From contig NC_133169.1 of NCBI RefSeq assembly GCF_040802235.1, positions 46,135,034-46,199,033 on the forward strand: a stretch of 64,000 nt of DNA, read 5' to 3'. The notes beneath the pieces are model-generated. The model saw nothing but the letters and a program-made list of their open reading frames with translations. It had not been told where the DNA came from and made no database searches. Every line of letters starts with the position of its first letter. The stretch's first letter is position 1. Shown here one piece after another: positions 38,020 to 49,699 of the stretch. Position numbers and translations under genes: made by a program. The stretch is from Manis javanica (lineage: Eukaryota; Chordata; Mammalia; Pholidota; Manidae).

Positions 38020-38200
38020 TGGGGTGAAGTATGAACTTGACATTTTCTAGCTGTATGACTTGGCAAGGCAATCACTCTGAACTTCAGTTTCCGTTTCCAC
38101 AAAAAAGAAATTAACACCTGTTCACATGGTCATTCTAAAGAATAAATAATTTATGTGAAAGTACTTTACAACTTTAAGAATACAAATGTAAGGTACTATT
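38020..38200 (+). repeat. MIR SINE remnant
   Basis: 'gtatgaacttgacattttctagctgtatgacttggcaaggc' and 'tgaacttcagtttccgtttcc' are the plus-strand MIR middle, followed by a diverged tail with 'aaagtactttacaactttaag'. Confidence 0.7.
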
Positions 38201-40762
38201 AAAATACAATAGTATTCTGCTGTGTAAATTAATTTTGCTCATTTTTTTTAATGTGGAAAATTTTGCAGACCCGTATTTAGGAATGAACTTTTTTTATGAC
38301 TGGATAGTGATCATTTCACCATAAAACTTAAAAAATCTATTTGAATATAAATGTGTTGAACGGTATTGTTCCACTATATAATTTTATTTCTCAGTATGAA
38401 TTTAGCCATTATATTTTCTGCTTTTATTGTGTAGAAAGAGCAATCCTCGATCTCCTGTCCACCTCTGACCCCTCGCCACCCCATCCCTGTGGACGTGTGT
38501 GTGTGTCTACTAATTACCTGTCAGGCCTCTGAAGCCATTCCAGACAAAATTTATTAAATCTTACCTTGACTAAACTAATCTTCAATTTCATCAAAAGTTG
38601 TGGAGTATTCAAAAAATCTAAGTTCCCTTTCATTTGTTTAGTTAGTGGATCATTTTTGGTCTTTCCTCAAAATATTATGAAATTAAAAAAAACACTTTTA
38701 AAATGAGATATTTAATAAAAGGTAATGAAGAGCAATGAATGGGAAGAGGATAATACTGACATATGAGGAATCTCTAGAGAAAAGACAGAAATTTTTGTTT
38801 AATAATACCATTAAAGTTCTACTGGAAGATGAAAAAAATGAGATATTTGACCTAGCATCCTATGAAACACCATCCATTTAAGTTCTGGTGTTCAACATAA
38901 ATGAGGTTTGAGTTAAGCATGAGTGAAAAACAAGTGCTTAAGTTTATACACTTGCAAAAAAAATAGTGGGATTTTATACAATATGTTCTACATACCTGAT
39001 TGCTTTTATAAGTATTAGGATAAATAACACATGAACTATTGAACAATAAATCAGATGAAAATGAAAGAAAACATTATGTTGTGAAACCTAAACACATAAA
39101 CTTTTCTTTGTCCATCATACCTCAACAAAGTTGGGGGAAAAAAAGAACTAGTATTAGTTAATAAGGAAAGAAAAGAAAACTAAAAACAGTATTAACTTAT
39201 ATTTAGAATGAGCTTCATCACTACTTTTTCTATATTGGTACACTGTAATCTCTTATTACCTAAGGGGAAAATAAAAAGAAGAAATATGAAAATAACTATC
39301 AATTTAATAATTTAAATTAAAAATTGAGGATGATGACTGAAGTGGCTGCTGCTAGAATTTTACCACTACTTTAGGATTCTGAATAAATTAATAATTTACA
39401 AGCCTCTGAGTAAATTTGAATACTTCAGAGAAAATAAATATGAAAGAGTGTTTGAATATAAAACTGAAATTCCCTTACTAAATGCTTCCTAATGTAACAT
39501 TTTCTGGAATATTATCATCCAATGCAAAACATCAAGTATGAATAAATCAACAGGAAAGAATAACTTATGTAAGTGCAATGACAGTTTCAGCTAATTCAAA
39601 CAGATTTTGAAGCTAAAGCCCTTAGCAGTCAGCACTTTCCCCTTTAGTTAAAAAATAATACTAAATCACTGATTAAGCAGAGTTTAAGTGTATACATCAA
39701 AGGATGAAAAAATACTGAATACTCAGTAAAAAATAACTTCCAAAACCTTAAACTTGTAGGAATCAAGTGATAACCCCAAATAAAATACCAAAATCTAATA
39801 CAACTGATTAAATATTTTAAAGTAACTCACTTGAAATCACACAGAAGTCTGTATCTTTATGTTAGAAAATGCAAGCTGTTTTTGATCAGTCTTTTGCTTT
39901 GAAATCATTCCAAAATTTAAAAGATACATATCTTCTAAAAATATACTAATTTAAAAAAGTATTATAATATTTAATAACTAATAATTTAATACTTAAGAAA
40001 ACATATTCAATTTTTAGAAAGAATACATTATTTGTTTGAAATAATTTTTATATCCTATACCAGTCGCATTAGGTAATATTTTAATGTCAGTGATTTGAGA
40101 CCAGTAATTAGCTGTATAGGACATGGAATAACATTACTCCTAGTGTTCACACTAGTTCTCTAAACAATGCATAAATAGCGATATTATCAAAACCACACTC
40201 ATGAAAAATCTACTTCAAGTACTAAATGACATTTCTCTCAAATTTACCCTTACAAAAAGTATTGAAACATCATGCTTATTTTATAATATATACTCATAAA
40301 CAAAAGCAAACATGCAAAATTTTAATATATTTTAATGTGCACATCAAAATACAGTACACTTTCATTAATTAACAGCAGCTAATCTACAGGAATTTTTAGG
40401 GAACAGAAATTGTCTTTATAAAAAGATATTCTTAAATCCACACAATTTAAAAATTCTTCAAAAGAACTTAAGTTTGAGGACAATTACAGGTGAGAATGCT
40501 ACATTATTTTTTGTTTTGAACCATTATAAATCTGATTAGTTAGTATAACATCAATTTACTGAGTAATCGTAGTATAGAAAGAGCTATATATTCATATGAC
40601 TTTTAAGTACAAGATTAACCATTTAAAGCATAGAATCACTAGTAAAACTGATTATAACGTAAAGGTAAGTTGAAAATATACCAAAAAAAAAACTTTGCCT
40701 GTATATACTTCAAAAATGATGTAATTAGACATTTTAAGAAGGTAGCTCTCTTTAATACTTAC
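38201..40762. other. intron-like unique sequence
   Basis: AT-rich sequence with no assignable repeat or gene. The frames at 38341-38532 and 38852-39046 lack motifs and splice context. Confidence 0.4.
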
Positions 40763-40847
40763 TTAACAAGACCTTTTGCCACCTGTGTTTGATCCACCTG
40801 AACACAAATTGCCTCCTCGATGAATTAATTCAAGTTCCAAATTGGTT
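40763..40847 (-). CDS. candidate coding exon ending in an in-frame TAA
   Basis: The acceptor is gttttacttacag|AA and the donor is a consensus-strength GTTAA|GTAAGTA. One frame is open, one base in: TNLELELIHRGGNLCSGGSN, then TGGKRSC, and then TAA (40763-40765) as the final codon before the donor. The other two frames close within eight codons. The leading base fits either the 46.17-kb micro-exon or the inner donor of the 46.8-kb exon. The TAA is one C-to-T change from CAA. It may be a nonsense mutation or a normal last coding codon. I do not recognise the protein. Confidence 0.45.
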
Positions 40848-41940
40848 CTGTAAGTAAAACATTAAAATGTATCTTAGTCATTAGGCTGAAGCAATATTTT
40901 AAAATTTATTTTATTGATATGTCTGAATCAACCCAAATAGTAAAGTTCTTCAACTTCATTATTTGCTAAAGTATAGTATATGCAATATCAGTAATAATCA
41001 TGTTTTATGTATTTAAAACTAAAAAGGGAAACAGTTCATCTACCCTTACTTACATGTTCATATTTCCACCTGCATAACTGCACACATTATGGTGTAATTG
41101 TTGCAAAACCTCAACTATTGGCAAATACTAGAATGTAGGCCTTAAGAAAAATACTGTAACACATTTCATAAACCTGCATATGAATCTGATGAAAGCATTT
41201 GCTCTCCAACTATTAGGCACTAATTAGGTCGTTTCTGTCATATAAGACACAAAGGCATACCAATTTTCCTAGCAGAGAAATGGTTGTCACTCATTGGAGC
41301 TTAGATGGTATCTAGAAATCAGTATTAAGAGACAAAATCACTAACGCTAAAGTAGCTATGAACAACACATTTAATTAACGGCAGTCTCTTTTATGGACTT
41401 CTAATATTACAGTTTCATTAAAATATATTGTGCAACTATTAACACTGCTAAACATCAGTACCGTTCATACAGATCTGAATTTATAGTACTTAGTGATTAT
41501 TAGCTTACAGGATAGAAATAATTGTTAAATTGACATTTCAAAAATCAAATTGATGCACAATTCACAGATTTATACAAAAACAGTAACAGTAAAATAGCCA
41601 ATTTTGCCAAAATAAATGAAAATTCAGAAACATAAGTTGTATTTTTACTTCAACTAATAAAAAACACACATTTAGTTGCCACAATTAAAGATGAATAAGC
41701 TAGTTTATATCGAAGATATGCATTTAACACTCGTGGTTAGACTTCCCCCATCTTAACTACAAAAAAGGGCAAAGCTTCAAGCTTATACTTGGCAAGTGAA
41801 TTCAAGAAAGATACCTTATTTGATTTAAAACAAAACATTTTGAACTGTTTTCATTTTATTTTGAACACAGAATGTCTGAAATGTTATTTTCATATATTCA
41901 CTTAAAAATACAAACTGTTAAAAATAATATTCCTAAGTCT
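40848..41940. other. intron-like unique sequence
   Basis: AT-rich intron-like sequence. No repeat family or gene was recognised. Confidence 0.4.
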
Positions 41941-43060
41941 GTATGTTTGCCACCCATTTCTAAGGAATGCTTTAATTCTCTGTACTGGGTGGGGGGGGGG
42001 ACAATTTAATATTGATAACCTTCCTGCTCAGAGTTCCATCTGGTTGCTGCCGATAAGGGCATCTGTGTGACTAGGGAATTTTCCACCCTTCAGGCGATTT
42101 GCATTGCTCACTGAACTTCTAAAAACCTACCAGCAAGGAAGCAGGGACAAGGATTTCATATCAGTGGACAGAAAGCGAGCAGAGACCAGCATGTGTTCCT
42201 TCATCAAGGGAATATAAATGAGATCAATACATTTTGTTTTCACAAATCTTCTGTTGCCTAATCTGTAGAAAAAAATTAATGGCTATATTCTCTTATTAAA
42301 ACTAAGACTTCCTAGATAGTACTTCTGAAAGAGCTACAGAAACATGATCAATTACTATAAATGAATGTCAGAACCAGAATGCCAACCTTTATTTCAACAT
42401 ACTTTGCAAAAATATTCATTAAAATATAAATACAAGAACAATTCTGCTTATGCAATCATCAAGTAAGATATTTTAAAGGATGAAAACATGTTACCAAAAA
42501 TTTTATTTGAAAGAATGACCAAAAGAAAACTACTAAATGCAATTATCTCTGATTATGGTTGGAAGATCTCCAACACAACTTTTCATGTGAGTTAAAAACA
42601 CAAAAACTACCTATCCGAAGGATAAAACTCCGTATGTCAGAGGCGCTACCCATCAGCCTGCCCACATTTCATTTCATCAAAATTGCTCCTTTGACAGTTC
42701 CTGGAGGAAAGAAACACAACTGCAGCACATGCCCCACGTCTGATTTTCCCTCACTGCTGAAAACCCCAGCACAGTGTTCTGCTCCTGTCCCCCTGGATGG
42801 ATGCTGTAAGAATAAGATGCCCTGGGAGCAGGAGTTTTCTGGGCCTTTTTGTTCTCAGAGAAAAACAGACTCTACTTTCTGTATTTTCTAACACAAATAC
42901 CTTCAAATTAATTTGGAAGGGAAAAAAAGAGAAAATCTCTACACTGGAAAGAATGATGAGAAGGACTGCTTCCAGATTCCCATAGTGGCCACCTGGAAAT
43001 CCCACACAAAAACTCCTCCATGTTCCAGCTTCTGTTTACATGACCAGGGTCTGCTTTTCC
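41941..43060. other. less AT-rich unique block, function unknown
   Basis: A run of ten G at 41991-42000 is followed by mixed, non-repetitive sequence to about 43060, including 42598-43020, which is richer in GC than the flanking introns. The 110-codon frame at 42559-42891 has no recognised motif and no convincing splice sites. It could be conserved noncoding sequence, but this cannot be judged from one genome. Confidence 0.3.
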
Positions 43061-44243
43061 CTTCTACCCCATGTCGGCACTAACTTCTATTTTTAGAGCT
43101 ATCATTTGAAAAAGAAATGGGTATATATATGTACACACATGAGAGACACTCAAACACATACTGGTACAGTATCCATTCAAGGCCTGAGCTTACCGCCTAC
43201 TGTCTGAACAAGTTACTGGTTTTCAGAGAAAAAAATATCTTCATCCATACAAGACTCAGCTCAAGCTAACTCCTTCTTCTTAGGACAGGAAAGAAGAACT
43301 TCCACATATTTTATATTTCAATTTGCTCATTTTTGCTTCTGAAGCTCTTCAGCACTTTTTCAATATGACATAGTTTTTTAACAAACTATATTCCATTTTA
43401 CACAGATTGGTGTTTATTAGTTTTGTCTGTCCAAATATAAATTCTCAGAGAGCAGAGACCATTTCAGGTAACAGTTTCTAAATTCCCGATGATAACTAGC
43501 AAATTGTTCAAAAAATTCTTAGGAACTGACAACAACCTCTTTGTTTTGATATGTAACCAATGATAAGATTCTCCTTAGTCCCAAGTTCGTTTTTTCTTTT
43601 CATGATCCTTCCTTCCATTCCTTTAAACCCAGTGGTGAACCAACAAGAAAGAGGGGTGGGGAGAGGGGGAGATTATTTGTTTTTACAAAATAATTTTTTA
43701 ATTTTAAAAAGGATTCATAATTTGGTATTCTAGCTAGCATTCCTTTTATTTCACACATAGTTTAGTTAAACTTACAATTTAATTAGTGTATAAAGCAAGG
43801 TTCATTCTTCTACTGAGTAGTTCACTCACTGTGATTTAAAGATGTTTCCCCATCTACATCTCAGCTACTTATGTTTTATTTTCTCTCCATTTCCATGTTT
43901 CTGACTATATGAAGGCCAAGTGCTAGTCACCAATACCTCTAGGCTATATGTAACTTTCATACAAAACCCTTGGAAAAATCAGTGTCATTCTTTGTTTCAA
44001 TAATGAAAAACTAAATTGGCATTGAAGGAAGGAAAGCTTTCTACTCTAAAATTAACTTTCCATAATCCATTTGAATGACATATATTTGCAACAGAAGGTT
44101 TTTTAGAAATATGTTAAAACTTGAACATAGTGATTTTAATTAATTTTTATGCCACAAAAAGATATCATTCCAACAAATTCTCTGCTACCCTCAGAAAATC
44201 TTCCAAGGCTTCAGCCTTGAGATAGAGATACATATTGTCCTAC
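43061..44243. other. intron-like unique sequence
   Basis: No gene or clear repeat is seen. The sequence is mostly AT-rich, with a G-rich patch near 43652-43670. Confidence 0.35.
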
Positions 44244-44266
44244 AAAAAAAAAAAAAAAACAGCTCT

Positions 44267-44344
44267 AAAACAATCACTGACGAAAGCAGCTTTACAGGCT
44301 AGTTTAAAACAATCACTGACGAAAACAGATTTACAGGCTAGTTA
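44267..44344. repeat. 39-bp tandem duplication
   Basis: Two adjacent 39-bp units (44267-44305 and 44306-44344) begin AAAACAATCACTGACGAAA and differ at two internal positions and the last base. They lie just after a run of sixteen A. Confidence 0.9.
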
Positions 44345-45819
44345 CCCAACAGAAATATTTGGTTTCTAAACATCAAAGAATTTAGCTCTGAAAGAGCAAA
44401 CAAAATTATTTATTCAGTTTGGAGTATTCAGTTCTGGGAAACTAGGGTTGTATTCCATTCAAATTACTAATGTCAAACACAAACACACACACATCTAATG
44501 AAGTACATTTTTTAGAGTCATATTTAGTTCAAAAGTTAAATAGTTAAAATTAAGTTCATTTCAGAATATTTTATATAATCATAATCTGTAATCATAATAT
44601 TTTATGAAATAAGGTTATATGCTAGGCATAAAATAAAGACCTGGTTACCTAGCTTGAAAAAACTACATCCTATTCAAATAGGATACACATACTTTTTTCT
44701 TTCAATTCATGTTTTTCTTAACTCCTCCATCAATTTGCTTTTTGTTTTCTTTTTAATGACTAAGGAAAACTTAAGAGAAGGCACACAATCTCACTGTGAG
44801 GACCTTGCAAAGAATGGTCTGGGTAATTTTAATTTTAACAAAAGGATAATGAGGTTTTTAAGGGTTTTAAACTTTCTCTTTTAGACTCATGTGTTGCTGC
44901 TTTAGACTTTATCATTAGGGATCAGAGAAGAATGGGAGAGGGGAGAACCAATTTTGTTTCTCTACATACACCCATAGTAAACGACATTTGATATCTGTCC
45001 CTGCTTTTCTATAAAAGAAAAACTGAAACATGCTGAATCAAAGTCTCCCATTACCACAACACGCTTTCTTCAATAAAATATATAAACCAAGAAACAGGAA
45101 GTTCCACTAAACTAAATTTAAATCAAATTATTTGATATATCATGCTGTAGAAAAATTCCATGCACAGATTATTTCCACTCAACCAGGATTTTCTTATAAG
45201 GTCAGTCTTAACAAAAGGTCAATCTTAATAAAATTAAAGGCATAAACACATAAGCAACATGAATGTGTGTGCATGTAACGTGTATAGCATAACAGAGGTA
45301 GTCTTCAGTCATCTGAAAATCTTCTATAACATTGCCATAATACTGTACATAAATTTTGTACAACTTGAAACCTTGGCAAAATTAAATTATATTCAATTTA
45401 GTTTTCACATGAGGTATATTTTGTTTCAAGTATGCAACTGGTAACTCGACAGAAACAAAATGTTAAATTAACCAATACATCTTTCCCCAAATATTGTTCT
45501 TATTTATTCACAATAAAAACAATAGTCCAGGAATGGCAGACTGGAAAGTTATTTTCCCATCCATTAGATCTTTTTACATCAATATGTATCCAACATTCAC
45601 ATTCTTAGACCAAAAGTTTCCTTATGCTGAGCTGTAACTTGCTTGCTGCAATTTCCCTAAGTCTGATTCCATTTTTCCTGGGTTCTAAAGACTACATATA
45701 TATAGTTCATCTACTCTTTTGTTACCCTCTGTTCCGGGAATAAGGCAGAGAATGGCCATGATGAATTGCATGCACGTGACCTATAAAAAGCTGACCACAG
45801 GAGAGGAAAAAGGACAGTA
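44345..45819. other. intron-like unique sequence
   Basis: AT-rich sequence. The open frames at 44654-44884 and 45259-45444 have no motif or splice frame. Nothing else could be assigned. Confidence 0.4.
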
Positions 45820-45955
45820 ATTGAAAGAAAACTAGACCTTTATTCAAGATTTGAATTCCAGTCCTATTCTGCCAGTAATTTGCTGCATGACTTCAAATCA
45901 CATTATCTCTCTACATTTTACCTAGTATGTAATAAATAGTACTTGGGCAAAACAT
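45820..45955 (+). repeat. MIR SINE remnant
   Basis: 'tttattcaagatttgaattccagtcctattctgccag' and 'atttgctgcatgacttcaaatcac' and 'attatctctctacattttacc' follow the MIR core order on the plus strand. Confidence 0.65.
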
Positions 45956-46161
45956 AAAGTATGTTTCTAGAGATATCCAGGGGTCTACAACACATATGCT
46001 GGCGGAATTTTGTGCCTACTTCTCCCCAGTTTCATTTTTGTTATGGTTCTCATTCAATTAAGTTTTCTAAAATTCCTATTTGGAACTGTTTCTTAGGTAC
46101 TGAACACATATTCAGTCAATCAGACTAATCCTACTGGATCTGAAAAATGAAAAGTACTCAC

Positions 46162-46190
46162 CTCTGTTTTCTTGAGCCTGCTGCTGGCCA
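46162..46190 (-). CDS. candidate 29-nt micro-exon
   Basis: The minus-strand acceptor cctctgttag|TGG is weak, but the donor ACAGAG|GTGAGTAC is strong. If the 46.8-kb exon ends in phase 0, this exon reads WPAAGSRKQ plus two bases. These two bases are exactly completed by the one leading base of the 40.8-kb exon (giving arginine). The size and phase fit, but so does the inner donor of the 46.8-kb exon without it. Treat as a proposal. Confidence 0.3.
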
Positions 46191-46717
46191 CTAACAGAGG
46201 CTTAGAACATGCCAGTTCTCTTGCTTTTCTCCCTTACCTGATTTTCTAAACTACCTGTAGTATTTTTGGATATTACTAGATCTTTCACTAGCTTAAATGG
46301 AACAAAGTAAGATCTTATTTTCTTATTTTAAAAATAAATTAAAGAGGTTTACATATTACAATGTTTTAATTCTCAGTATTACCACTTTTGGGCAGTACTT
46401 CAATAGGGATTTCTTAACAACACGCTGTATATATAATATTCACATGCATTGAGGTAGGTATCTGTCCCCAAATGCTACTAATATATTTTTCCCACATATC
46501 TTATAATGTTTAATAAAGCTTAACCCAATAGTTCATTAACATAAAAACTTCATAAAATGAAGGAAGACTACACTTTCATACTTTTAGGAGGTTTTAAAAG
46601 TAGCCATAATGTCAACTAACATTTAAAAAAGGCATCCGTTCTTCAAATAAATATAAATGATAATAATGAAACCAATGACTTCTAATAACATAATACAGAA
46701 GTGTATACTATTACTAC

Positions 46718-46858
46718 CTATCTAGCAACAGAATACATAAAGAGAAAATCATTGTCTGGTGAGCCTGGGGTCTTGCTATAGTTTCTGTATTTCTTCTGAG
46801 TGGTATTTTTGATGTCTTTCATTACAGATTCCATTTCATTACTTAAGTTGGTTTCTGA
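46718..46858 (-). CDS. candidate coding exon ending in an in-frame TAG
   Basis: The acceptor is gcattttttgcag|TCA. The frame SETNLSNEMESVMKDIKNTT, then QKKYRNYSKTPGSPDNDFLF and MYSVAR, is open, with TAG as the last codon before a donor GTAGTA (46718-46720). The other two frames contain early stops. The exon is then 141 nt, phase 0-0, and follows the 48.2-kb exon in phase. An inner donor AT|GTATTC at 46736 would avoid the stop and join the 40.8-kb exon in phase as well. The segment is basic and polar. I do not recognise the family. Confidence 0.5.
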   Translation of the reverse strand, partial: SETNLSNEMESVMKDIKNTTQKKYRNYSKTPGSPDNDFLFMYSVAR

Positions 46859-48099
46859 CTGCAAAAAATGCAAACATACATGTAAAGTTTATTTATATTC
46901 ATTTTCTCTAATAATTTAACAGTATAATGTTTATCATATGAACACACTAGGAAATTAAAAAGTCAAATGTACATTAGCTATCTACTATATTTAGTGCACA
47001 AAGGTAAAACAGATCAAGAAACACTTTCTCTTATTTTAGAGATCTTTCATTATAATTCTACATTGTGATTGGTAACACTATAATCCAACTATGAACTCAC
47101 CACTTAAATTTATGTCCTAAACAAATAAGTGGATGTCTTTAAAAATATATTTTAGAACAGTTTCCATATTTATAAAAAACTGGACTTTCATTTGAATTCA
47201 GTTTTCAAAGATTAATATCAATATCCCTTACTTTAAGCCTATTAGTAACACAAAAATTTCAGTTTATGAAGAAAAAAATCACACACACACTAAGAACAGT
47301 CTTCAACTGAGAAAAGGAACTGCCAGGAGAGAAAGCTTTCTGAGCAGATTTCAATGATGAATTTCTGTTTTAAAAGTCAAATATTCATAGCTTTCATAAA
47401 TTTACTCCATAGAACAGACACAGCTGTCACTTCTCTCAGGAACCATATCATAGATCTATAATGAAGGTGAAATATTTAAGAATTTAAATCAAATAAACAA
47501 ATCTTACTGGATGAGATTAAAGAGGAGTTCACTCACCCCAAATCCCACAGTAAAATTGACTGATTTATGGTGAATGGTTCAATCAAGTATACAATTATTT
47601 CTCCAATACAAAAATATGCACTCACATGTGTGTAAATCTATAATTGCCCACACATAAAGTATGCATGTGTGTGGAAATATATCATCTTAATCTAATGTGC
47701 CTAATTGGTATATTTTTATGTATTTAGATTGTGCTTTACATGGCAAGATACATATATGTAATTTGTTTGTTTGGCTTTGTTGTTAAATATTTCAACATCT
47801 TAAAAGAGTGTAACCATATGTAAGCTGATAGGATTTTATGATCTGGAAGATACATATTAAAATCTAACAATTCAGACTATGGAAAAGTACATCCTTTAGT
47901 TCTAATGCCTTTGGTTCTACAATTTGTTCTGTTACTCTTATTTTTGTTTTTAATAACCACAAACAGAGGAGGAAAGCCCCTAAAAGCAATTGCTACTAAA
48001 TGTACAAAGTTCTGCAGCAATTTAGAAACAGAACGAAAATGAAAGCTGAAAAGCAGAGTTAAGTCAACCAGGATATTTCGGCCTCACACTGATGCTTAC
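46859..48099. other. intron-like unique sequence
   Basis: AT-rich sequence between two candidate exons. No repeat family was recognised. Confidence 0.45.
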
Positions 48100-48234
48100 T
48101 GGGAAGGCTCCCGGCCGTCCCTGCAGCTCCTCCACTTCCTTTATGAGATCTTGGATGCTTTTGTTACTAGGACGTTGCCAAAGGTTATTTTCCACATTGC
48201 TTCCAGGACAACAAGGAAGGACACTGTTAGCAAA
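48100..48234 (-). CDS. candidate coding exon of an unidentified minus-strand gene
   Basis: The acceptor cttttctgtaggcag|TTT carries a second AG four bases upstream; the lower one keeps the phase. The donor is CCA|GTAAGC. The 135-nt exon reads FANSVLPCCPGSNVENNLWQ, then RPSNKSIQDLIKEVEELQGR, then PGAFP, and is the only fully open frame. It is phase 0-0 and joins the 53.0- and 46.8-kb exons in phase. SIQDLIKEVEELQ looks like a short amphipathic helix. The protein is unknown to me. Confidence 0.6.
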
Positions 48235-49420
48235 CTGCCTACAGAAAAGACACGTGAATTCTCATTTGTCCACTGAGAAGCCCTGGAGAATCTGGTCATT
48301 CTAAAAAATGAAATAAACATACGGATGTAAGATGAACACCATTCCACAAACAAAATTGACACCATTACCTTTTATAGTAAATAAAATGAATCACACAAAA
48401 AAAGATACATCTAATATATGTTATAAAAGCACAAAGTCTCTTACTTAGTTGCTCTTCATTCAGGATAAGACATTCAAATCATCATGTAATCAATCTGAAA
48501 TGTGGATTTTAGATAAAGAATAAGTCAAAAAGTAGGCCACATTAAAGTGGATCTCTTTCCTCTTACTACATGCCCCTGTTTTCACAGTCTGTAATCACTA
48601 CTGGGAAGATTCTCCCAGGACCCATATTCTTTGATAAAGGATAGGCAGTTTTTGAGAGTAAATTAAGGCTAAACAATGTGCTGTGTCATTGAAGGTGTCT
48701 AATTGCTAAACAAAACTGACTGGATTTTATGCAGTGGGTTTAGGTTTAATTGATAGGGGGAAGATTTAGTTAAATTACTCAGAACATAAGTGTAATAGGA
48801 GGTGAATTAATTTAATACTTCTACTTCAGATGCTTCTGATAGGAAGAGGAAGAAAAATAATTTTGAAACATATAATGTGCACACACTTAGAAGGAAACTC
48901 TTGCTCATAAGAAACGGCAATATATGCTGACTAAACAGACAACTTAAGGCAGGAATTCTGCCTGCTACATCTGTTCCTTTCTTTTGCCTGACACCACCCC
49001 AGGTCTACTTTGCAATTTAGGAATATTGCTATTGTGTAGTCCTAACTACGATATTAATCTTTTCCCAGTAGTCTGTCTCTTATTTTGCCACTAGCCAAAT
49101 GCTTTATCTCAAAATTTGTATTTAATGCACTAATGTATATGTATGAATCCTACAATATGAACATTACTACTAACAAGACAAAAATAATGAGAGAAAGTGA
49201 TACAAAGAAAAGAAAATGCATTTAGTGCCTATGGTTACAAAGGTAGTTAATGACATCAAGATGAACTTAGGTTTCCCAACTCTTAACTAGGTGCTCATTT
49301 GACTATATTTTGGATCTCAAAAACTTTGACTAAAAAGAATTGAATTCTATTTTTTTTTACCTTTTGACATTTTTTCAAATCTTTAAAAATGTGACACCAT
49401 GTCTTTTTAAATCCACTTAT
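48235..49420. other. intron-like unique sequence
   Basis: AT-rich sequence with no assignable repeat or gene. Confidence 0.4.
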
Positions 49421-49695
49421 ACAAACATTTACTAAGCTCCTATCATGTGTCAAATGCAGTGATGACCTAAAAAGGGAAGACACATCTTCACTTAAAGTAT
49501 CAATCAATCAAACAAAAATATTTTAAAAAGAGTGTAATAAATACAAGAGAGAAAGCTTCCCAGAGAAGGAGACTTGTGAGCTAAGTTTTCAAAATACACA
49601 AGAAGAGTGTTTTAGAAGGTTGGGGCAAGGATCCTGGTCACTGAAGGACATTCTGTGTTAAGCTTACGTAGGGCCTTAATTTTAAAGAAGGCTAG
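49421..49695 (-). repeat. L2 remnant, minus strand
   Basis: Reading down on the minus strand, the L2 tail phrase is at 49430-49460 ('aaacatttactaagctcctatc'), then 'cttcccagagaaggagacttg' and 'gagctaagttttcaaaatac' near 49555-49600. The element is interrupted after about 49690 and seems to resume at 51465. Confidence 0.5.
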
Positions 49696-49699
49696 ATCC

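Noticed and set aside
42559..42891. 110-codon frame as a possible novel gene
   Set aside because: It has no convincing start context, splice sites or domain. It is kept only as a conservation question.
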